Of a DNA stretch of 64,000 nucleotides, positions 52,373 to 60,841 are shown piece after piece. The position numbers and the translations under genes are program-made. The first letter of the stretch is position 1. Each line of letters starts with the position of its first letter. Origin of the DNA: Amycolatopsis sp. QT-25 (lineage in GTDB: Bacteria > Actinomycetota > Actinomycetes > Mycobacteriales > Pseudonocardiaceae); NCBI RefSeq assembly GCF_029369745.1, contig NZ_CP120210.1:2852001-2916000 (forward strand). Direction: 5' to 3'. The notes under the pieces were generated by a model. That model searched no databases. It was given only the letters and a program-made list of their open reading frames with translations, and was not told where the DNA came from.

Positions 52373-52453
52373 TCTATAGAACAAAGCACACACCACCGGG
52401 TGCTTCGTGTCAATACTTGCCCACCATCAACACGGAGGGTCACATCCTCGAAT

Positions 52454-52515
52454 GCAATTGGTCCTCTGGATGCGGTACTTGCGTGGGCAAGTACCGCATC
52501 CAGAGGACCAATTGC
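52454..52515. repeat. family C palindrome, copy 3 (29-bp perfect arms)
   Basis: Arms 52454-52482 and 52487-52515 are perfect with a 4-nt GTGG loop. The left arm begins GCAATTGGTCCTCTGGATG and the right arm ends in ATTGC followed by G. It ends 16 bp beyond the stop codon of the oxidoreductase gene (minus strand), so it may be its terminator. Confidence 0.9.
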
Positions 52516-52531
52516 GAACAGAGCAGGAACG

Positions 52532-52969
52532 TCAGCCGGCGATGTCGGCCCGCGCGATCACCTTCGTGATCTTCGCGCGCACCAACGACTCCTCGGGCAC
52601 GGCGTTTCGCTTGCCGTAGGCATCGGCCTGCTCGGCGCCCATGTACCGGCCACCGAGCTTGGTCGCCCACTCGAGCATCTCGTCGAGATCGTTGTGCAGC
52701 ACGGCTTCGGCGGTGAACTGCACGTACGAGAACGGCGGCTTCTGGTCGTCGACGGCCAGCGAGAGCCGTGGGTCGCGCCGCAGCGCCTTCCCCTTGAGGG
52801 TCTCCGTGCCGGTGGTGAAGATCAGCTCGTCGCCGTCCGGCCCCTCGTTCAGCAGGAACCACACCGGCGTCACGATCGGCGCCCCGTCGGCGCGGACCAG
52901 GCCGAGCATGCCCGTTCGCGTGCCCGCGCTCGCGAAATCCCACCATTCGTCCCGGCTCATTTCACGCAT
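52532..52969 (-). CDS. PPOX-class FMN/F420-binding oxidoreductase
   Basis: 145 residues, split-barrel flavin-reductase fold of the pyridoxamine-phosphate-oxidase superfamily. Typical stretches are TGMLGLVRADGAPIVTPVWF (barrel start), DELIFTTGTETLKGKALRRDPR and LAVDDQKPPFSYVQFTAEA. In actinobacteria members of this size are often F420-dependent, but cofactor choice is not certain. ATG 52969 follows a TAGCGT box by 7 nt; MSRDEWWDF at 52960 is an alternative start. Its 3' side faces a family C hairpin. Confidence 0.82.
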   Translation of the reverse strand: MREMSRDEWWDFASAGTRTGMLGLVRADGAPIVTPVWFLLNEGPDGDELIFTTGTETLKGKALRRDPRLSLAVDDQKPPFSYVQFTAEAVLHNDLDEMLEWATKLGGRYMGAEQADAYGKRNAVPEESLVRAKITKVIARADIAG

Positions 52970-52976
52970 GGACCAG

Positions 52977-52982
52977 ACGCTA
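52977..52982 (-). promoter_or_regulatory. -10 box TAGCGT of the PPOX gene
   Basis: On the minus strand TAGCGT is followed by 7 nt (CTGGTCC) and the ATG at 52969. Confidence 0.45.
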
Positions 52983-53040
52983 CCGCCGCCCGGAGCGCCG
53001 GGCACCCCGGTCACCCGTGCGGGGCGCCGGGGGCGGCGAC

Positions 53041-53046
53041 TAGCCT
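53041..53046 (+). promoter_or_regulatory. -10 box TAGCCT of the SMC operon
   Basis: TAGCCT lies 8 nt before GTG 53055, giving a leaderless start for the three-gene SMC operon. Confidence 0.45.
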
Positions 53047-53054
53047 GGCCTGCT

Positions 53055-54536
53055 GTGCGAGACGACGAGCTGACCGGGATGGGGCTGGCCGACGAGGGGC
53101 TGACCCGCCGCCTCAAGGCGCTGGCCTGCACAGCGCCCTTGCACGACCTCGACGCGCGCAAGGCGAAGCTGGACTGGGCGGACGCCACGATCTACCAGAT
53201 GGCCGAGATCGCGCTGCACACGATCGACCAGGTCACCGTGTCGATGGACTTCGACACCGGCGCCGACCATGAACAGGTGATCACCCGGTTGCTGCCGTTC
53301 GTCGCGCTCCAAGCGCCCGGCCGCACGCCGGACGAGCACGCCAAGGTCGCCCGGTGGGTGCTCGACAACCTGATCAACGTCGGCACCACCGATCGCGGGT
53401 TCCGCCGTGTCTACGGCTCCATCGGCCCGGGCGGGGGTTACCAGCGCCGCCAGTTCGACTTCAAACTGCTCGTCGAGCTGGCCGCGCCCGACGGCGAGGT
53501 CTATCTGCGCGCCACCGACGAGGCGATCAACGTCCTCGTCGGCGCATTGGACACCGACGTCGAGTCCGCCCAGATCGCGGCCGAGGTCAAACTGGAGAAC
53601 CTGATCAACCGCGGCCGCCTCGCCGACGCGAAACTCGCCGCCGAGCAGGCGCGCTACCGGACCGTCCAGTACGGCGAGACACTGCGCGCCAAGCTGGACG
53701 CCACCCGGCGCGACGTCCGCGCGGTCGACTGGGAACGCGAGGTCCCGGACCTGCTGGATCAGGCGCTGTCCCATATCGAGTCCCGGTTCCGTGCCGAGAA
53801 CGCGATCCTCAAGAACATCACCGCGTCGCGGGACGATACCGAGGACCTCGACCGCAAACGCCGCGCGGCCGAACTCGTCGACATCGTCGGCGACTGCATC
53901 CGCCGCCACACCCGGCTCCAGTCGAGGCTGGCCGACGCCGGAGCGGTGTTCCGTGCCGAACAAGACCGTCAGCAGTTCTCCGGTCCGCCGCAGCGGGCGA
54001 CGATCGACCTGTTCGGCCAGCTCCTGATGCCGACGCTGGGCCTGCCGATCGCCCGAGCCGTCGCACCGGCCGAGTCGTTCTTCCACGCCGGTGCCGGAAT
54101 CTCCCCGCCGACCGTGTCGTCGCTGTCTTCGCTGGTGTCGCTGCTGCTGCGGCCGGCCCCGGAACGCGACCAGCTCGTCGGCGAGATCCCGGAACCCGAG
54201 CTCATGCCCGCCGACGTCACCGACAAGTTCGGCGACGAGCAGTGGCGCCTCGCCGACGCCCTGCTCGACCTGCCGGAGGTGCCGCGACGGCTGTCCGGAC
54301 TGCTCGAAGAGGCCCGCCGGATCGATCCGGGGTTGCCCGCCCTGGTCGCCCTGCGGGCGGTGCACGCCTACAGTCCCGAGGTCGGCGCGGCGCTGCGGCT
54401 GGGGGAGCGCCAGGTGCTGCTGGCCGTCGACGACGGCACGCTGCTCGAAGACCCCGAGTTCGGCGGAGCGGATCTGCTGCTTTCGTCGGCCGGGGTCGAT
54501 CGTGAGGACCAAGAAGAAGAGGCGGAGGTCGCGTGA
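53055..54536 (+). CDS. kleisin-like subunit of an SMC complex (MksF/JetA-like)
   Basis: 493 residues, acidic, no membrane segment. It is the first gene of a three-gene operon with a winged-helix protein and a giant SMC-like ATPase, the order of MksF-MksE-MksB (JetA-JetB-JetC in Wadjet). The N-terminal half reads as winged-helix-like with YLRATDEAINVLVGALDTDV, reminiscent of the JetA/MksF N-terminal domain, followed by a long helical part (about 190-320, LADAKLAAEQARYRTVQYGE). The end is very acidic (DREDQEEEAEVA). Assignment rests on gene order, size and helical layout more than on motifs. GTG start follows a TAGCCT box by 8 nt; the stop overlaps the next gene by 4 bp. Confidence 0.6.
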   Translation: MRDDELTGMGLADEGLTRRLKALACTAPLHDLDARKAKLDWADATIYQMAEIALHTIDQVTVSMDFDTGADHEQVITRLLPFVALQAPGRTPDEHAKVARWVLDNLINVGTTDRGFRRVYGSIGPGGGYQRRQFDFKLLVELAAPDGEVYLRATDEAINVLVGALDTDVESAQIAAEVKLENLINRGRLADAKLAAEQARYRTVQYGETLRAKLDATRRDVRAVDWEREVPDLLDQALSHIESRFRAENAILKNITASRDDTEDLDRKRRAAELVDIVGDCIRRHTRLQSRLADAGAVFRAEQDRQQFSGPPQRATIDLFGQLLMPTLGLPIARAVAPAESFFHAGAGISPPTVSSLSSLVSLLLRPAPERDQLVGEIPEPELMPADVTDKFGDEQWRLADALLDLPEVPRRLSGLLEEARRIDPGLPALVALRAVHAYSPEVGAALRLGERQVLLAVDDGTLLEDPEFGGADLLLSSAGVDREDQEEEAEVA

Positions 54537-55333
54537 CGACGGGGATTTCCACCGGGGACGTCGAAGCCGCGGCCAGGCTGGTTTCCTTCGGCATGCGCCC
54601 GAAGCAGCTGCCGTCACGGGATGTCGTGTACGGCGACCTCGTCCGGCGCTACGGCGAGGACAGGGCGTTCAAACAACTCACGCACGCGGTCGCGGCCGGG
54701 CTCGGGCTGATGGTGCTGGAGGTCAACCTCCAGGCCGGTGCCGTGCTGGCGGCGACGGACGAGTCCGTCTTCGAGATCAAAATGGACAGTTACGCGCGGC
54801 AGAGCAAGATCCGCGAGCGCCGGGAGACCGAGAAGGTCCTGCACGGGCTCGTCCACCTGGCCACCGCCGCGCTCGGCTACCCGCGCCCGGACGACCTCGC
54901 CAACGACACCTACATCGGCCGCGTCAGCGTCGAGCAGGTGGACGCGATGGTGCGGGAGGCCTGCCGGATCCTCGACGAGCGCGCGGCGGCGGCCGAGGCG
55001 AACAACGACCCGCTGGCCGACGCGCCCGAGCTCGAACAGGCATGGCGTGCCTACGCCCGTCGTCCGGCGGCCGCCGCGACCAAGGACGGCAGGCTGTCGT
55101 CGGACACCACCCGCGGCATGGTCGCGCGGGCACTGCGGTTCCTCGCGGATCAAGGGTTTCTCGTCCAGGTCAGCGGCGAACAGGGCGGGACCTACCGGAC
55201 GACGCCGCGCTATCAGGTGCAGGTACGGGAACTCGCCGCCGACGCGGCCTTCGACGAGCTGCTCGCGCTGAACGTGGTCTCGGTCGCCAACGGCGGCGGG
55301 ACGCTGCGCGCTGCCGCGTCGGACACGCTCTAA
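54533..55333 (+). CDS. winged-helix kite-like subunit (MksE/JetB-like)
   Basis: 266 residues. Size, acidic helices and position between the kleisin and SMC genes match MksE/JetB, which binds the kleisin as a winged-helix dimer. The two likely wings are around residues 10-80 (FGMRPKQLPSRDVVYGDLVR) and 190-250 (RGMVARALRFLADQGFLVQV then GGTYRTTPRYQVQVRELA). The GTG overlaps the upstream stop by 4 bp with GGAGG 6 nt before it. 17 bp separate it from the SMC gene. Confidence 0.6.
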   Translation: MTTGISTGDVEAAARLVSFGMRPKQLPSRDVVYGDLVRRYGEDRAFKQLTHAVAAGLGLMVLEVNLQAGAVLAATDESVFEIKMDSYARQSKIRERRETEKVLHGLVHLATAALGYPRPDDLANDTYIGRVSVEQVDAMVREACRILDERAAAAEANNDPLADAPELEQAWRAYARRPAAAATKDGRLSSDTTRGMVARALRFLADQGFLVQVSGEQGGTYRTTPRYQVQVRELAADAAFDELLALNVVSVANGGGTLRAAASDTL

Positions 55334-55349
55334 CAGGGGACAGGAATCG

Positions 55350-58300
55350 ATGTACGAGCTTTCGCGGGTTCGCCTGCATTCGGTGGGACCGGCGGGCGCG
55401 CGCTACCAGGACGTCGTGCTGGACTTCAGCGGCGTCGGCGCGGCCATCACCGCCCCCAAGCAGGACGCGTTGTTCAGCGCCGGGATCCACCTGGCGGGTG
55501 AGGGGCCGCCGCGGCGCCCGTCCCCGGCGAGCGTGCTGTTCCTGGAGAACGGCGGCGGCAAGTCCGTGCTGATCAAGCTGATCTTCTCGGTCATGCTGCC
55601 CGGCCGCCGCCAGGTCGTCGGCACGACGAACACCAAGGTGCTGGAGAAGTTCGTCGCCGCCAAGGACGTCTCGCACGTCGTGCTGGAGTGGCTGCAGGTC
55701 GAGACCGGCCACCGGGTGATCACCGGCAAGGTGTCGGAATGGCGCGGGCACGTGGTGTCGGCGGATTCGGAGAACCTGGTCGATTCCTGGTACTGCTTCC
55801 GTCCCACCCCCTCGCTCGATCTGGACTCGTTGCCGCTGACGTCGGACGGCAGGCTGCTGACGATGTCCGGTTTCCACGACCGGCTCGACAAGGTGCACGT
55901 CGGCGAACCGGAACTGGAGCTGTTCTGGACCCGGCGCCACCACGAATGGACCTCCCGGCTCGACGGCCTCGGCCTCGACACCGAGCTTTTCCGGTACCAG
56001 CGCGCGATGAACGCCGGTGAGGGCGAGGCGGCGGACGCCTTCGCCTTCAGCACCGACGAGGCGTTCGTCGAGTTCCTGCTGCGCGCGGTGCTTTCGGAGG
56101 ACGAGCCGAAGGACCTCGCCGAGGTCGTCGCGACCTACGCGCACAACCTCGCCCAGCGCGGGCATCTGCTGTCGGAGCGGGACTTCGTCGCGGGTGCGCT
56201 CGATCTGCTCACGCCGCTGGCGGAGGAGGAAGGCGTCGCCGCCGCGTCGCGGAAGCTCGCCGACGCGGCCCGTGCCGAGATGCGGACGCTGGCCTGCCAG
56301 GTCGCCGCGCGGGACAAGCTGGAGAACGAGCGGCTGAGCGGGCTCGAACAGCACGTCGACGAAGTGAAGTCCGCGGAAAAACTGGCCGAGGGTGATCACC
56401 GCAGGCTCAGCGCCGGAGTCACCGAACTCCGGCGCCTGGTCGGGAAACTGCGGCTGGACGAGGCGCAGGAGAGCAAGACGCGGATCGACGGTGAACTGGT
56501 CGAGGCCAAGATCTCCGCCGAGGCATGGCGGGAATGCCCGACCGTGCTCAACCAGCTCAACGCCGCCCGCAAGGCCCGCGATTTCCGGGAACTGGTGGGA
56601 AATCGCGAGCAGAAGGCGCGGCCCGCGCTGCAGGCGCGCAACACCGCCGCGGCCGCGCTCGCCAGGGGTCTGCTGGCACTGGCCAAGAACGCGACCTATC
56701 AGGCGGCGAAGGCCGAAGCCCATGTCGGTGCCCTGCGTACCGAAGCGGAGAAGGCACAGGAGGAACGCGACGAGTCGGCGAACCTCGCGGCCTCGCGCCG
56801 GGCGGAGGCTCGCGGACTGGGCGCGCGGATCGCCGAAATCCGTGAGGAGATCGCGGAAGCCGTCCGGTCCGGCGCGCTCAAGGCGGGGGCGGACGTCGCC
56901 GACGCGGCCCGCGCGGCCAGGGCCGAGGCCGAGACGACCGCCGCCGAACTCGTCCGCCGCGAACAGGAACTCGAACGCGTCGCCGAGGATCTGCGTGCCG
57001 CGCAGTCGACCGTCAACGACGCGCACCGGCTCGCGGGGTCCACGAAGGACCGCCTGGAGCGCGCAGCCGACGAACTGGACCGCGCCAACCGGCGCACCGA
57101 CGCGCTCGCCGTCGAACCCCGGCTGGTCGAACTCCTCGGCGCCGACGACGTCGCGCTGGAGACGGATCTGCCGGTACTGCTGGAACGTCTTCGGGAGGCG
57201 GTGGCGACCGCGGAGAAGGAACAGACGACCTTGCGGATGGAGGAATCCGTCGACGAGCGCGCCCTGAACGCGCTCGGTTCCGGGGGTCTCCTGCCCGCCA
57301 CCGAAGAGGTCCAGGCAGCTTTGGACGCGCTGGAAGCCGCCGGGATGACCGCGTGGTCCGGCTGGCGTTATCTGTCCACTTTGGACAAGAAGCGACGGGC
57401 CGCCGTGCTGGCCCGTGCACCCCAGCTCGTCTCGGGGATCCTGCTCAACGAGCCGGAGCAGGTCCGGCTCGCCGAAAAGGTCCTGGCGGAGCGGCGTCTG
57501 CTGCCCACGACGATCATCCCGGTCGCCACGACCGAGGCCACCACGACCGATCGCCTGCCGGGGGAGGCGGGCATCGAGTTCCTCGTGCCGCCCAACCCGG
57601 CCATGTACGACGAAGAGGCCGCCGACGCCGAGCGCGAGGCCATCGCACTCCGGCACGCGGAACGTCAGCGCCGCCTGGAAGCGCTGGCGACTTCGCTGGC
57701 CGACGACAGCGCGTTGTCGTGGAAACTCAAGACGTGGCGCGAGGACTACCCGCCGGGCAGCATCGCGACGCTGGCCGAGCAGCTGCAGAGCGCCCGCACC
57801 GCACACGAAACCGCGCGGACCACGTTGGAGCAGGCGGAGAAGGAGTTCCAGCGCCTCGGTGAGAAGGCGACCGTGCTGCGGGAGCGGGTTCCCGAACTGC
57901 GTGCGGCTTCGGCCGAGGCGGGAGAGCGTGCCCGTGCTCTCGAGGCGCTCGCCGCGCGCGCCGCGAAGATTCCCGAGTGGACGGACGACGTCGAACGCGC
58001 GACGGAGACCGCCGAGCGGGCGGAGTCGACGGCGTCCGAGGCGGCGGCGAAGGCTTCCCGGTTGCGCGAGCAGGCGAGCGAGGAGCAACGCACCGCTGAC
58101 GGGCACCGGCGCACGGCGACGACCGCGAAGTCCGAACTGGCCGAGGTCCCGGGATCGAACGACGTCACCGAGGACGACCCGGTGCCCGTCGAACCGGTGG
58201 ACGCGTTGCGGCGTACCTTCGCGTCGGCTTCCGAGGCGTACGCGAAGGTCGAGGTCGGCAGCGATCTGCGAGCCGAACTCGAACAGGCCGAGAGTGTCGA

Positions 58301-59816
58301 GGCGTCCGCGCGGGCGGCCGTCGAGGCACTGGACGACGCCGTCCGCGAACGAGCCTCGTCGTTGCTGGAGACGCCGGACGGTTCCGACGCTTCCGCGCGG
58401 GCGGCGGCGCAGGCGCGCGCGAATCGGGCCGTCGCCGTGCTGGAGGAGGAGCGCACCGAGATCGTCGGTCTCGTCGCGACCCGCAAGGCGGAACTGGGCC
58501 GGCTCCCGGAACAGCCGTCGGCGCTCGCTCTCGACGCCAGTCCGAAGGACATCGAGCACGGCCTGGAACTGATCGACGAAGCCAGCCTCGAAGTGTCCGC
58601 CGCCGCGCGGGAATGGGAGGAACTGCAGGAGCGCCGCGCCGCGGCCGAAGCGACGCTGGAGTCCGCGAAGGCGTCCGCGTCCGGCTTCGGCCTGCTGGCC
58701 GAATCCATGGCGCATCTTTTGCCCGACGAAGATGATGAGGCCCCTTTCGACGGCGACGTCGAAGCCGCGCGCGCCAAGCACTCCCGGCTCAACACCGCGC
58801 TCACGGAGGCGCAGGACGCCGCCGACGCGGGCGACCGCCGGGTACGGGCCGCGGCCGACCAGCTGGCGCAGTACGCCACGGACAAGCGCTTCGAGAAGCT
58901 CAGCACGCCGGTGCGGCAGCAGGTGATCTCCGTCCGCCGCGATCGGCTTCCCGCCCACGCCGCGGAATGGGCGAAGGCGTTACGGCCCCGGTTGCGCACG
59001 CTCACCGACGATCTCGCGCAGATCGACCGGCACCGCGGCGGCATCGTCACCCGCCTGCAGGGCATGGTCGACGGCGCACTGCGCACTCTCCGTGCGGCAC
59101 AACGGGTTTCACGGCTGCCGGACGGTCTCGGCGACTGGTCGGGCCAGGAGTTCCTGCGGATCCGCTTCACCGAACTCGAAGAGAACGTGCTCGCCGAGAA
59201 ACTGGGCGAGGTCGTGGACGAGGCCGCGGTGGGGAAGACCTCCGACGGCCGGGACGTCAAGCGCGACGGGCTTTCGCTCGTGCTGCGCGGCGTGCAGGCC
59301 GCCGCCCCCAAGGGTTTCCGGGTCGACATGCTGAAGCCGGACTCCGTACTGCGGACCGAACGCCAGCGTGTCTCCGAGATTCGGGACGTGTTCTCCGGCG
59401 GGCAGCAGCTGACCGCGGCGATCATCCTGTACTGCACGCTGGCGGCGCTGCGGGCGAACAACCGCGGCAAGGCGCGCAACCGGCACTCCGGCGTGCTGTT
59501 CCTCGACAACCCGATCGGCCGCGCTTCGGCGGGTTACCTGCTGGAACTGCAGCGTGCGGTGGCGGAGGCGCTGGGCGTCCAGCTGATCTACACCACCGGC
59601 CTGTTCGACGCCGGCGCGCTGAGCGAGTTCCCGCTGATCGTGCGACTGCGCAACGACGCGGACCTGCGGGCGGGCCGCAAGTACCTGTCCGTCGACGCGA
59701 CGGTCCGGAACGCGACCGACGAACTGGGGGAGCCGGACGGCGTCGCCCGCCTTTCGGCGACGCGGCTGTTCACCCGGCCGGCGGAGGAGCCGGAACCGGA
59801 GGAAGAGACAGCGTGA
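55350..59816 (+). CDS. SMC-like ATPase (MukB/MksB/JetC-like)
   Basis: 1488 residues, the longest gene in the window. The N-terminal ATPase half begins MYELSRVRLHSVGPAGARYQ and has the Walker A FLENGGGKSVLIKL (Lys71). About residues 270-1230 are long charged coiled coils broken near the middle by a hinge-like globular part (around 630-760, with TTIIPVATTEATT and GIEFLVPPNPAMYDEE). The C-terminal half has the ABC signature DVFSGGQQLTAA (Ser1349 onward) and Walker B VLFLDNPIGRAS, where Asn1387 stands where SMC proteins carry Glu. This is the MukB/MksB/JetC layout: a ring ATPase that would load on DNA with its kleisin and kite partners. Confidence 0.8.
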   Translation: MYELSRVRLHSVGPAGARYQDVVLDFSGVGAAITAPKQDALFSAGIHLAGEGPPRRPSPASVLFLENGGGKSVLIKLIFSVMLPGRRQVVGTTNTKVLEKFVAAKDVSHVVLEWLQVETGHRVITGKVSEWRGHVVSADSENLVDSWYCFRPTPSLDLDSLPLTSDGRLLTMSGFHDRLDKVHVGEPELELFWTRRHHEWTSRLDGLGLDTELFRYQRAMNAGEGEAADAFAFSTDEAFVEFLLRAVLSEDEPKDLAEVVATYAHNLAQRGHLLSERDFVAGALDLLTPLAEEEGVAAASRKLADAARAEMRTLACQVAARDKLENERLSGLEQHVDEVKSAEKLAEGDHRRLSAGVTELRRLVGKLRLDEAQESKTRIDGELVEAKISAEAWRECPTVLNQLNAARKARDFRELVGNREQKARPALQARNTAAAALARGLLALAKNATYQAAKAEAHVGALRTEAEKAQEERDESANLAASRRAEARGLGARIAEIREEIAEAVRSGALKAGADVADAARAARAEAETTAAELVRREQELERVAEDLRAAQSTVNDAHRLAGSTKDRLERAADELDRANRRTDALAVEPRLVELLGADDVALETDLPVLLERLREAVATAEKEQTTLRMEESVDERALNALGSGGLLPATEEVQAALDALEAAGMTAWSGWRYLSTLDKKRRAAVLARAPQLVSGILLNEPEQVRLAEKVLAERRLLPTTIIPVATTEATTTDRLPGEAGIEFLVPPNPAMYDEEAADAEREAIALRHAERQRRLEALATSLADDSALSWKLKTWREDYPPGSIATLAEQLQSARTAHETARTTLEQAEKEFQRLGEKATVLRERVPELRAASAEAGERARALEALAARAAKIPEWTDDVERATETAERAESTASEAAAKASRLREQASEEQRTADGHRRTATTAKSELAEVPGSNDVTEDDPVPVEPVDALRRTFASASEAYAKVEVGSDLRAELEQAESVEASARAAVEALDDAVRERASSLLETPDGSDASARAAAQARANRAVAVLEEERTEIVGLVATRKAELGRLPEQPSALALDASPKDIEHGLELIDEASLEVSAAAREWEELQERRAAAEATLESAKASASGFGLLAESMAHLLPDEDDEAPFDGDVEAARAKHSRLNTALTEAQDAADAGDRRVRAAADQLAQYATDKRFEKLSTPVRQQVISVRRDRLPAHAAEWAKALRPRLRTLTDDLAQIDRHRGGIVTRLQGMVDGALRTLRAAQRVSRLPDGLGDWSGQEFLRIRFTELEENVLAEKLGEVVDEAAVGKTSDGRDVKRDGLSLVLRGVQAAAPKGFRVDMLKPDSVLRTERQRVSEIRDVFSGGQQLTAAIILYCTLAALRANNRGKARNRHSGVLFLDNPIGRASAGYLLELQRAVAEALGVQLIYTTGLFDAGALSEFPLIVRLRNDADLRAGRKYLSVDATVRNATDELGEPDGVARLSATRLFTRPAEEPEPEEETA

Positions 59817-59820
59817 GCAC

Positions 59821-59843
59821 GAGGTGGCACGCCGTGCCACCTC
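59821..59843. promoter_or_regulatory. perfect operator palindrome of the toxin-antitoxin operon
   Basis: GAGGTGGCAC-GCC-GTGCCACCTC has 10-bp perfect arms and lies just upstream of a TACCCT -10 box (59848-59853) before the antitoxin ATG. It fits an operator for autorepression by the antitoxin-toxin complex. It begins 5 bp after the SMC gene stop. Confidence 0.7.
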
Positions 59844-59859
59844 GCGCTACCCTCGGTGC

Positions 59860-60126
59860 ATGAGCGTTCAGCACGAGATCTCCCAGCGTGATCTCCGGAA
59901 CCGGTCCGGCGAGATCATGGACGCGGTCGAGCACGGGGAGACCTTCACCGTGACCCGCAGCGGTTCGCCCATCGCCCAGCTGGTTCCGCTGTGTCGCCGG
60001 CACGCCGTTTCCCGGGACCGGTTCGCCACCGGCTCGGCGAACGCTCCGCTCATCGACGCGGACAGGTTCCACACGGACCTCGACGACGCTTTCGCGGGGG
60101 AGGCGGACGATCCCTATGGCCGCTGA
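59860..60126 (+). CDS. Phd/YefM-family antitoxin
   Basis: 88 residues. MSVQHEISQRDLRNRSGEIM then DAVEHGETFTVTRSGSPIAQLVPL is the Phd/YefM DNA-binding fold. The C-terminal part (PLIDADRFHTDLDDAFAGEA) is acidic and would wrap the PIN toxin active site. Start ATG 59860 follows a TACCCT box; a longer in-frame start would read through the operator. It overlaps the toxin gene by 11 bp. Confidence 0.88.
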   Translation: MSVQHEISQRDLRNRSGEIMDAVEHGETFTVTRSGSPIAQLVPLCRRHAVSRDRFATGSANAPLIDADRFHTDLDDAFAGEADDPYGR

Positions 60127-60532
60127 GGTTCACGGCCTGCTCGACACGAACATCCTCATCCTCCGGCGCGCGATCGACCACGCCCAGCTGCCGGACTTGA
60201 TGTCGATCAGCACGATCACGCTCGCCGAGCTCTCCGCGGGGCCGCATTACGCCGGCGACCCGGCCGAGCGGGCCCGGCGTACGGACCTGCTGCAGCGGGT
60301 GGAGTCCGAATTCGACCCGCTGCCCTTCGGTACCGAGGCGGCCCGGATCTTCGGCCGGGTGTCGGCTTCCGTGCTCGCGGTGAGCAGGACGCCCCGGCGC
60401 CGCGTGGCCGACCTGATGATCGCCAGCGTGGCCATCGCGCATCGAATGCCCCTGTACACCACCAACCCGCAGGATTTCGAGGGCCTGAAGGAACTTCTCG
60501 ACGTCGTTCCGGTCACCCGGCCGGGAAACTGA
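60116..60532 (+). CDS. PIN-domain ribonuclease toxin (VapC-like)
   Basis: 138 residues. The four acidic positions of the PIN active site are visible: Asp in HGLLDTNILIL, Glu in ITLAELSAGPH, Asp in RRVADLMIASVA, and the last in TTNPQDFEGL. PIN toxins cut tRNA or rRNA when their antitoxin is lost. The ATG lies inside the antitoxin gene. It sits just downstream of the SMC operon on the same strand, with its own promoter and operator. Confidence 0.88.
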   Translation: MAAEVHGLLDTNILILRRAIDHAQLPDLMSISTITLAELSAGPHYAGDPAERARRTDLLQRVESEFDPLPFGTEAARIFGRVSASVLAVSRTPRRRVADLMIASVAIAHRMPLYTTNPQDFEGLKELLDVVPVTRPGN

Positions 60533-60605
60533 CACGCGTGCGCGGGGCGAAGCGGGGGTGAGACGTCGGTCGGATCCACTCGCCCGATCATGACCTCGCA
60601 AAGCC

Positions 60606-60645
60606 GATGGCTCCCTCCGCATCAGACGCGGCGAAGGGAGCCATC
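60606..60645 (+). terminator. hairpin after the toxin gene
   Basis: GATGGCTCCCT (60606-60616) and AGGGAGCCATC (60635-60645) pair perfectly; an inner CCGC/GCGG stem extends it. Confidence 0.6.
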
Positions 60646-60828
60646 ACCCCAGCGCCGGCCCCGTTCACGAACACGCCATCTTTCATCTGCCCCTCGATAG
60701 CCCTGTTCGCCACTCACGACCATCAGGGCAAGACCCGCCGGACCATTTCGGTGTTCGAGCTGGAACGGAGCTGAGCGGCGGCCGGCGGGGAGAGCGGCGA
60801 AACACGACCGAAGACGCCACGTTGTCTC

Positions 60829-60834
60829 TAGCAT
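60829..60834 (+). promoter_or_regulatory. -10 box TAGCAT
   Basis: TAGCAT is followed by 7 nt (TCCCGCC) and the ATG at 60842; leaderless layout. Confidence 0.5.
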
Positions 60835-60841
60835 TCCCGCC

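Larger units (their letters stand above)
60533..60841. other. intergenic gap after the toxin gene
   Basis: 309 bp without a credible gene. It contains the hairpin at 60606-60645 and, at its end, the TAGCAT box for the next gene. Nothing else is visible. Confidence 0.6.

Noticed and set aside
55170..58958. 1262-codon open frame antisense to the SMC gene
   Set aside because: Same GC effect; low-complexity Arg/Gly/Leu content and no recognisable domain.
59817..60841. A JetD/MksG nuclease gene after the SMC gene
   Set aside because: Only an antitoxin, a PIN toxin and a non-coding gap are present; no TOPRIM motif.
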